Of a stretch of 64,000 nucleotides of DNA, positions 57,109 through 64,000 are shown in pieces. How positions within the stretch are numbered: position 1 is the first letter of the stretch; each line of letters opens with the position of its first letter. The stretch is from Lineus longissimus. Its lineage: Eukaryota; Nemertea; Pilidiophora; Heteronemertea; Lineidae. Under the pieces are notes generated by a model that had not been told where the DNA came from, made no database searches, and saw only the letters and a program-made list of their open reading frames with translations. The position numbers were made by a program, and so were the translations under genes. Location of the stretch: assembly GCF_910592395.1 (NCBI RefSeq), contig NC_088314.1:12522001-12586000 (forward strand). Reading direction: 5' to 3'.

Positions 57109-58044
57109 TCAAAACTTCTTGTCATTTATGTTGCCTCCCAATATGGCATCTATGCCACTTAGGTTTTTTTTGAGAAATGGTTTTTGATTGAGCCTACTGT
57201 GCCTTTCCAGGATAACACAAAGAAGCAAGGAAATTAACACCCCTTTCAATTCAATTGAGCCACTTACCCGGAAACTGCTTGTTATTTCTACCATGTTGTT
57301 GTTTAGAGTAAAAGTTAGTCCGGTGGTTTTAGAGTTTGGTGTGGTCCATGGGGGCATCAGTCCATACGATTTTCCATCAGACTCATCAATGATCATGGTG
57401 TTAGCATTGTAGTTAAAAGGCTTATCCTTGATGCTTTCCAAGAAGTGTTTATATCCATTGACACAAGATATTTGTTTGAAGGTCTTGGATGCTGTCGAGT
57501 TGATGAACGAAGGCGTAAACGTAAGCGGCCAAAATCCTGGCAGTGCCCAGCCTGCTGACTGGCAGATATGCACTTTTTCCATGAACGCGTTTCTCTGTAG
57601 AGTTTCAACAAGAGCAGAAGCATTTTTGGGTTTTACGAGAGTTGTATACGGGTCAGCAACCACTGGAGTGAAAGGGCATAAGTGATTCAAGTATGTCGGT
57701 TTCTTGCAGAAAGTGTGGTCACAGTTAAAGCAGTGATATTTACCTGGTGCACTTTGAGTGCCACAGAAGAATCTGCGATGTCGAATCAGATTCGAGCATC
57801 GATCACCGTCATCGGTAATGCTAACACCACAACTTTCACACAGATGAAGCACCATGTTGCTTACACCAGTTCTGCATGTAGACTCCTGGCATTGCCAGCC
57901 CTTCCAAGTTTTTGGCATACAAAGCATTACAAACTGATTCAGTGAGGTAATCTGTACCAGAAAACATTCTTTTGAATGGTCTTTAACGACCTTGCACTCA
58001 TCCATTAAAAACTTTTCAAATCCCTCTATTAAAACATGCCCCAT
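57109..58044 (-). CDS. Orphan Cys-rich protein, about 311 residues
   Basis: Single open frame from ATG at 58044 (MGHVLIEGFEKFLMDECK) to a stop at 57109. A TTTATT on the plus strand at 57012 gives a minus-strand AATAAA about 90 bp after the stop. Several Cys/His clusters may bind zinc: CQESTC, CESC---C, CGT and CFNCDHTFCKKPTYLNHLC. A basic C-terminus contains a hydrophobic LISLLLCVIL stretch. I recognise no family. It could be a transposon accessory gene or a lineage-specific host gene; the clean frame argues against neutral decay. Confidence 0.5.
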   Translation of the reverse strand: MGHVLIEGFEKFLMDECKVVKDHSKECFLVQITSLNQFVMLCMPKTWKGWQCQESTCRTGVSNMVLHLCESCGVSITDDGDRCSNLIRHRRFFCGTQSAPGKYHCFNCDHTFCKKPTYLNHLCPFTPVVADPYTTLVKPKNASALVETLQRNAFMEKVHICQSAGWALPGFWPLTFTPSFINSTASKTFKQISCVNGYKHFLESIKDKPFNYNANTMIIDESDGKSYGLMPPWTTPNSKTTGLTFTLNNNMVEITSSFRVSGSIELKGVLISLLLCVILERHSRLNQKPFLKKNLSGIDAILGGNINDKKF

Positions 58045-59432
58045 TGCTCTCTTAGGCAAGTCATGTCAGTTTCTTCCCATAGCCTGAACAAAGGAACTTG
58101 TTAAAAACCCTCAACTCCTCAACTGACAAACACCTTTCATGCCTGTCACAAGCAGCACAATAGCAGTACATTCAAGCATGCTGGACTAGAAGGTACCTCA
58201 CACCCCCAGAAGGAGATTAAATCAGTGCTTCCCTGGAAATAACTACTAACTATGTTCAGTTTCATTGGGTTTCTAGTGACAGAATACAAACATTTTGTGA
58301 GTTGTTTTTCAAATCAATAGCAATGACTATGTTGTTTTCTTTTCATTTTGATCATAATGAAATGGCCAGGGCCATTGTGCTCATCTCATGTGGAGGAAAG
58401 ATGGATGAAGAGTATGGTATTGTGTCATGTAGTGTTAGGTTTGATGTAGGTCCAACCAATTACAATTTCCCCAAAATGGCCAATTTACAGTACATTTGAC
58501 CTCTGTGACCTTGAAAAGTAGGTCAAATCAAAAAACACCCGGGTGACACATTGAATGGTTGTTAGAATTAGATGTACCTGTGATATAAAATTGGTGCCAA
58601 TCGGGTAAGTAATTGAGGAATAATAGCATTTTGAAGAATTTTGGATTTGGCCCCTCCCTGGAGACCAAACGGCAAATCAGATCGAACCAAACTTCAGTAC
58701 CTGAGATCACCGGACCAATGGGTACTTATGTACTTAATTTGTGATCAATAGTCATTGCGGTTAAGAAACGTGCCATAGTTACGGCCTGACGGCCAATTTA
58801 CGCCATTTGACCTCTGTGACCTTGAAAAGTAGGTCAAATTAAAAACCTGTGTGACATATACTGTATGGTGGTTAGATGTACCCATGATATCAAATTGGTG
58901 GCAATCGGGCAAGAAGTTAAGGAATAATCACATTTTTAAGGTTTTTGGATTTTGCCCCCCTGGTGGTCAAGTGGTGAATCATATTGGACCGAACTTCGGT
59001 CCCTGAGATCACCTGACTAAGGGGTACATGTGCACCAAATTTGGGATCAATAGTCATTGCAGTTTAGAAACGTGCCATAGTTACATCCTAACGGCCAATT
59101 TACGCCATTTGACCTCTGTGACCTTGAAAAGTACGTCAAATCAAAAACCCATATGATATGTGATGTATCCTTGCCAGGAGTACCTACCATCAAAGTTTTA
59201 TTGAAAACAGATCATTAATAGGAGACATATCACACTTTTTATGTTTTCAGTTTTGGCCCCCTGGTGGCCAAGTCATGAACCAGACCGAACCGAAATTCCG
59301 TGTCAGAGTACCTCTGACCTAGGAAGTCATGTGTACAAAGTTTCAAGTTCATAGCAAAAGCGGTTAAGAAACGTGCCACACAGGATACGGACGACGACGA
59401 CGGACACAGGGCTATCGTATAGACTCCCCTAA

Positions 59433-60066
59433 GGCTGGGTTCACATAGAACTATACGGTATTCGGTATACGCTATTCGATATACTCTATTCAGTATTCGC
59501 TATACGCTATACGGGCACGGCGAGTCACATAGGGTAGCATGCGTGCGGTATTCCGTCTTTTGACGCCGATCAGATGGACAGTTCAGACGAAGAAGATTTG
59601 GCTCTTCTCCTCTTAGCCGAGGATGAAGCTGACCACAGGCACAAAGACCAAAGAAATAAACAAGTTCGCTATATGTTAATTAAAAGAATCATTTAGTTGA
59701 ATAGTAATAAAACATGTAATGAAGGCCTGTACTTAGAAATTGCAATAAAATGAGTAAAAATGAGTACTATTGTTTCTAACTTATCATATAGTATGCAATA
59801 AATCGTTTAATAATTGTGATAGATAACATTAAAATGCATACCAATTCCTCTGGTAACTTCTGAACAGGGTGGTATACGCTGCACGAAAATCGAACGTGCA
59901 CGATTCCCACTATACTATACTATACGCAGGTATACGACCTTTTCGAATAGTGCCCTCTTATGTGACCCGGTATTGTGAAATTTCCTTGTTCGATTTCAGG
60001 TACCCGCGTGCCCTGGCAAAACGTGCACCGAATACCCGAATAGTATAGTTCTATGTGAACCCAGCC
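59433..60066 (+). mobile_element. Internally deleted PIF/Harbinger element (634 bp) with TAA target duplication
   Basis: The terminal inverted repeats are GGCTGGGTTCACATAGAACT at the left and the exact inverted sequence at the right. TAA is duplicated on both sides (59430-59432 and 60067-60069). Removing the element restores a normal family A tail. The subterminal DNA has many TATACG-type motifs. It keeps the first exon part of a transposase at 59574. Confidence 0.9.
59574..59666 (+). pseudogene. N-terminal remnant of a Harbinger transposase
   Basis: Reads MDSSDEEDLALLLLAEDEAD then HRHKDQRNK, the acidic Leu-rich N-terminus typical of PIF/Harbinger transposases. Everything after about residue 31 has been deleted. 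It shows which superfamily made this MITE. Confidence 0.75.
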
Positions 60067-60189
60067 TAACGGTGAGCCAAAAATGAATATCACCCTAACA
60101 TGCCTAATGCATATGCAAACTTTCATATCAAAGATACGATTATTTCTTTGTTTTCGTGGAGTTTTAAATCCTGTTGTCTTAAATAATTA

Positions 60190-60332
60190 TCTTGAATCGA
60201 ATTGATTTTTTTACCATTGAAAATGGTCTGATACACAGAATTATCCCTGCAAATTGCAAGGTCATATCTCTTTCTGTTTTCCCATAGATCACAAATTGAC
60301 GGCTTGAATTGAAAGTGAACAGCCCCTTTAAG
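60190..60332 (-). repeat. Short interspersed repeat, inverted copy of 40093-40205
   Basis: Contains the reverse complements of ATGGGAAAACGGAAAGAGAT and AAGGGGCTGTTCACTTTC. Confidence 0.7.
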
Positions 60333-60371
60333 TCATTAGACCTTTGTGACCTTGAAAAGTAGGCCAAATCA

Positions 60372-61947
60372 AAATGAAACGGCCAGGGGCCATTGTGCTC
60401 ACCGTATAGATATTTGGTGCCTTGGAATTCATCCAGGTTAAGAAACATTGTACATGTATAGTATATAGGTCAAACCAAAGTCGGTATGACATGTGATGTA
60501 TCGTTGCTTGGAGTAAGTACCATTATGGTAACCATAAGAATATCATCAAAAACAAGTCACTAATAAACGAGATATTGCACTTTTTACCAATTTTAGTTTT
60601 GGCCTCTTGGTGGCCAAGTTGAGTACCAGATCAGATCGAAATTCGGTGTCCAAGGTGACATGACGTAGGGAGTCATGTGCACCAAATTTCAAGTTCATAG
60701 CTATAGTGGTAAAGAAACGTGCCATAGTTACACTCAAACGACCAATCTCATATGATATGTGATGTATCCCTGCTAGGAGAACCTACCATAAAAATGTTAT
60801 TGAAAACGAATCACTAATAAGCGAGATATACTTTCTAGGTTTTCACTTTTGGCCCCCTGGTGGCCAAGTCGAGAATCAAACTGGACTGAAATTCAGGGTC
60901 AGAGGTCAGCTGACCTGGAGGGTCCTTTGTACAAAGTCTCAAGTTCATAGCCTTAGGGGTTAACAAACGTGCCACAGTTACGCTAAAATGGCCAATTTAA
61001 GCCGTTTGACCTCTGCGACCTTGACAAGAACGTCAAATCAAAAACCCGTATCATATGTGATGTATCCTTGCTAAGAGTATCTACCATAACATTTTTACCA
61101 AAAACTAATCAGTAAAAAGCGAGATATGGCACTATTCAAATTTTTTGTTTTGGCCCCCTGGTGGCCCAGTTAAGAATCAAACCAGACCGAAAATCAGTGT
61201 CACAGGTCATCTGACCTAGGGAGTCATGTGTACCAGGTTTAAAGTTCATAGCTTTAGTGGTTAGGAAACGTGCCATAGTTACACACAAACGGCCAATTCA
61301 CACCATTTGACCTCTGTGACCTTGAAAATAAGGTCAAATCAAAATCCGTAGGATATGTGATGTATCCTTGCTCTGAGTACCTACCATAAAAATAGAATTG
61401 AAAACAAGTCACTATTAAGCGAGATATTGCACTTTTTACTTTTTTTAGTTTTGGCCCCCTGGTGGCCAAGTCGAGAATCAGATCAGACTGAAATTCGGTG
61501 TCAGAGGTTAAATGATGTAGGGAATCAGGTGCACCAAATTTCAAGTTCATAGCTTTATTGGTTAAGAAACGTGCCCCAGTTACACTCAAACGGCAAATTT
61601 ACGCCATTTGACCTCTGTGACCTTGAAAAGTAGGTCAAATCAAAAACACGTATGATATGTGATATACCCTTGCTAGGAAAACCTACCATAAAAATTTCAT
61701 CAAAAACAAATCACTAATAAGTGAGATATCACACTATTTATGTTTTCAGTTTTGGCCCCCTAGTGGCCAAGTCAAGAATCAGACTGAACCGGAATTCAGT
61801 GTCAAAGGACATCTGACCTAGGGGGTCATGCATACAAAATTTTGAGTCCATAGCCCTAGCTGTTAAGAAACGTGCCACGGTTTTAGAAACAAGATACGAC
61901 GACGACGAACACTGCGTGTTGTATAGACTCCCCTACGGTGAGCCATA
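60372..61947 (+). mobile_element. HINE/Helentron-like element, family A, complete copy
   Basis: The head is GGCCAGGGGCC then ATTGTGCTCACCGTATAG. There are about five core monomers, a short GACGACGACGA run and the tail ACTCCCCTACGGTGAGCC. Same design as 17276-19010 with a much shorter microsatellite. Confidence 0.7.
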
Positions 61948-62897
61948 AAGTATGATATGTGATATATCCTTGCTAGGAGTACCTACCATAAAAATTTCAT
62001 CAAAAACAAATCACTAATAAGTGAGATATCACACTATTTATGTTTTCAGTTTTTTGAGTCCATAGCCCTAGCGGTTAAGAAACCAGCCACTGTTTTTGAA
62101 ATAGGATACAACGGACGACGGACACTGCGCTATTGTACAGACTCACTGTACCGGTGAGCCGAAATACGATATGAAATCCATCGCTATTTGCATTACGAAT
62201 CATGCCGAATTATCCCGAACTTTTCCGAGGAGATGACGTCAGGATTTAGATTATGAAACATGGTCATGCTACGCAAGCTATGATATGAATTAAGTCCAAT
62301 CGACCAATTTAAGCGCAGCGTAGGAGAGCGAGCCATCGCACTAATTACAGGTATCAATTCTCTGATGCGACACGAGGCTGATGCACTAGCGGAGCGGTGT
62401 GGTGAACTCGTTGGCAAGATTGGTTTCTGACAGGATGAAATGCGAGATTCGGGCAGGAAGCTCCATAGTATGACCCAAACCTAACCCTACCCCCATAGTT
62501 TTTATTGCAGATTTGCACGAATCACAGGACCCAACTTTTTTGACAAAAAAAGCCGGATTTCCGGCAATTTCCGGAAGACTCTCATGCCTGTGGCCAAGTC
62601 GAGAATCAGATAAGACCGCAATTCATTGTCAGAGGTCATCTGCCCTGGGGGTCATGTTTACAAAGTTTCAAGTTCATAGCTCTAGCGGTTAAGAAACGTG
62701 CCACTGTTTTTAAAACAGGATACAGAGACGACGACGGACACAGCGGTATTGTAGACTTCCCCACAGTGAGCCAATAAGTGATATATTGCACGTTTAAACC
62801 TTTCATAGTAGGGAGTCATGTGTACAAAGTTCATAGCTTTAGCGGTTAAAAAACGTGCCGTACACTCAAATGGCCAATTTGACCCATGTCACCTTGA
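61948..62897 (+). repeat. HINE-like fragments with two further tails
   Basis: A truncated core ends in a tail at 62140-62162 (CACTGTACCGGTGAGCC). About 425 bp of sequence without a gene follows (62166-62590), then another core and tail ending near 62775 (CCCCACAGTGAGCC). A last core piece ends at ACCTTGA (62897), where the family B element begins. Confidence 0.6.
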
Positions 62898-64000
62898 ACA
62901 AGAGGCCCAAGGGCCTGGCGCTCAGCTGAGTTAATATCATTGATATCTTCCCGGTGTTTAGTTCATTATGCATGAAAATGGCATGCTCCATGGTATTTGA
63001 TATCTATTTGCGTTCACTACGGTACCAATGTTTTTGGTTGACATAATTATGCCACTGTTCATTCCTCAATCCTGACCATAATTCGGGTGAAATCATCGTA
63101 TGAAAATATTTACCGAAACATGAAGTTTATGCCATGAATGAGGATACTCATTGTCATAGCCTCGTTTACAAGTACGAAGTATTTTCCCGCGAATATTCAA
63201 AACTGCTTGGCTCCTTGCCAGTTAAATAACATGTGACTATACACAAAATAGAAAACTTTGATGGAAATTGTAAATCATTTTTTTATCTATCAGGGGAAAC
63301 AAGCTGATGATGATCAAATAAATCATTCATGAGAAATCGTTTTGTTGCTGAAGCTTGCATGACGAAGTTAATGCTAAACCTTTTCTTGTGCTCTACTGCG
63401 CCACCGTAGTTTTCTATTTAGACCAGCGATGACGTCATTTCTGGTGATTCCCTACGTTGTCCAATGAGCGCTTTTTAAAATGTGGCATTTGGTATTGTAC
63501 AGTATGCAATGTAGTTTTTCAGCGCTGCCAGTTGCCGAACAGAATGCCGTATCTCCCTCAATTTCCAATCAATTTTCATGGGAGTGACATTATTGTATTG
63601 CTTAGAATGTCTACTTTTTACTCATGAAAGAATCGTAGAACTTAAACATAATAGGCGAACAGAATCATGCCGATTCAATGCACATACTGTGGGAATTCTC
63701 CACTTCAAAATACATCGGCGATGTCATCGCGAACAGAGCATGCACTTCCGATATCGTTTTCAAAGAAACGTAGCCAAATTTTCAAGAACTAATTTCTGAA
63801 TTTAGTCCCTAAAGACCTTATGACTACCACTGAAACGAACTAGTGATAATATCGCCTACCAGACTACTTTTTAAGCAGAAAATTGGGTACTTGAGTGTCA
63901 TTGAGCTCCAAGATAAGATTATTGCACATGGCGTAAACAACATGCCGCCATTTTGTCTCCACTTCGGTATTTCGTACGCCGCTTATAATGCACCTTCTCA
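62898..64000 (+). mobile_element. HINE/Helentron-like element, family B copy 3, cut by window edge
   Basis: Nearly identical to the first 1.1 kb of 46198-47895, same orientation, including the three-copy unit (63418-63890). It is inserted in a family A core between ACCTTGA and the expected AAAGTAGG. The tail is outside the window. Confidence 0.75.

Larger units (their letters stand above)
58350..60080 (+). mobile_element. HINE/Helentron-like element, family A variant head, tail split by a MITE
   Basis: The head GGCCAGGGCC then ATTGTGCTCATCTCATG lies near 58360. Core monomers start at 58499, 58808 and 59109. A short GACGACGACGG run and GACTCCCCTAA end at 59432, and the tail resumes after the MITE as CGGTGAGCC at 60070-60078. 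Confidence 0.7.

Noticed and set aside
1-64000. tRNA, rRNA and snRNA genes
   Set aside because: Looked for TTCGA-type B boxes and cloverleaf pairing on both strands; the few matches lie in coding frames or lack a stem, so none is reported.

Overview
This 64 kb window is nuclear DNA of an animal, most likely a marine invertebrate whose phylum I cannot fix. Signs of this are spliced exons with GT/AG borders, non-LTR retrotransposons, several families of eukaryotic DNA transposon, and a host autophagy gene with very long introns. There is no bacterial operon, rRNA, recognisable tRNA or CRISPR array.

The only host gene I can name is ATG7 (E1-like enzyme of autophagy), on the minus strand. Two adjacent in-phase coding exons are visible, at 32678-32755 and 12002-12118, separated by a 20.6 kb intron. 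Almost everything else is mobile DNA, much of it inside or around this gene.

Layout. 1-2220: right part of a PIF/Harbinger element (transposase 3' end plus a convergent two-exon Myb/SANT-like gene). 2221-2906: a repeat copied again at 41509-42204. 4265-6377: pogo/Tigger-like element with an uninterrupted transposase ORF. 6564-10640: Helentron/HINE-like repeats, one holding a 1.3 kb Tigger-type MITE. 12002-12118: ATG7 exon. 12726-15903: intron-bearing hAT (ZNF862-like) gene broken by three stops and a frameshift. 17155-25125: HINE-like tandem monomers, microsatellites and MITEs. 25126-27861: a 2.7 kb HINE-like element lying precisely inside an older monomer and containing a two-exon candidate gene. 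29007-30420: two inverted minisatellite arms. 32678-32755: ATG7 exon. 35003-36718: P2X7-like fragment and LINE remnant. 40690-42960: second LINE remnant, repeats and a 118 bp foldback element. 43083-46100: nearly uninterrupted L2/CR1-like LINE. 46198-48190: HINE-like element. 49031-52365: an IS5/Harbinger-like DDE transposase next to a USP-type deubiquitinase-like ORF. 53221-53520: SGNH-hydrolase-like first exon on the plus strand. 57109-58044: orphan Cys-rich ORF. 58350-64000: more HINE-like arrays, one split by an internally deleted Harbinger, then a second copy of the 46.2 kb element.

The two most interesting items are the DDE + USP pair at 49-52 kb and the shared architecture of three HINE-like families: a covarying 5' palindrome followed by sequence complementary to the 3' terminal hairpin.
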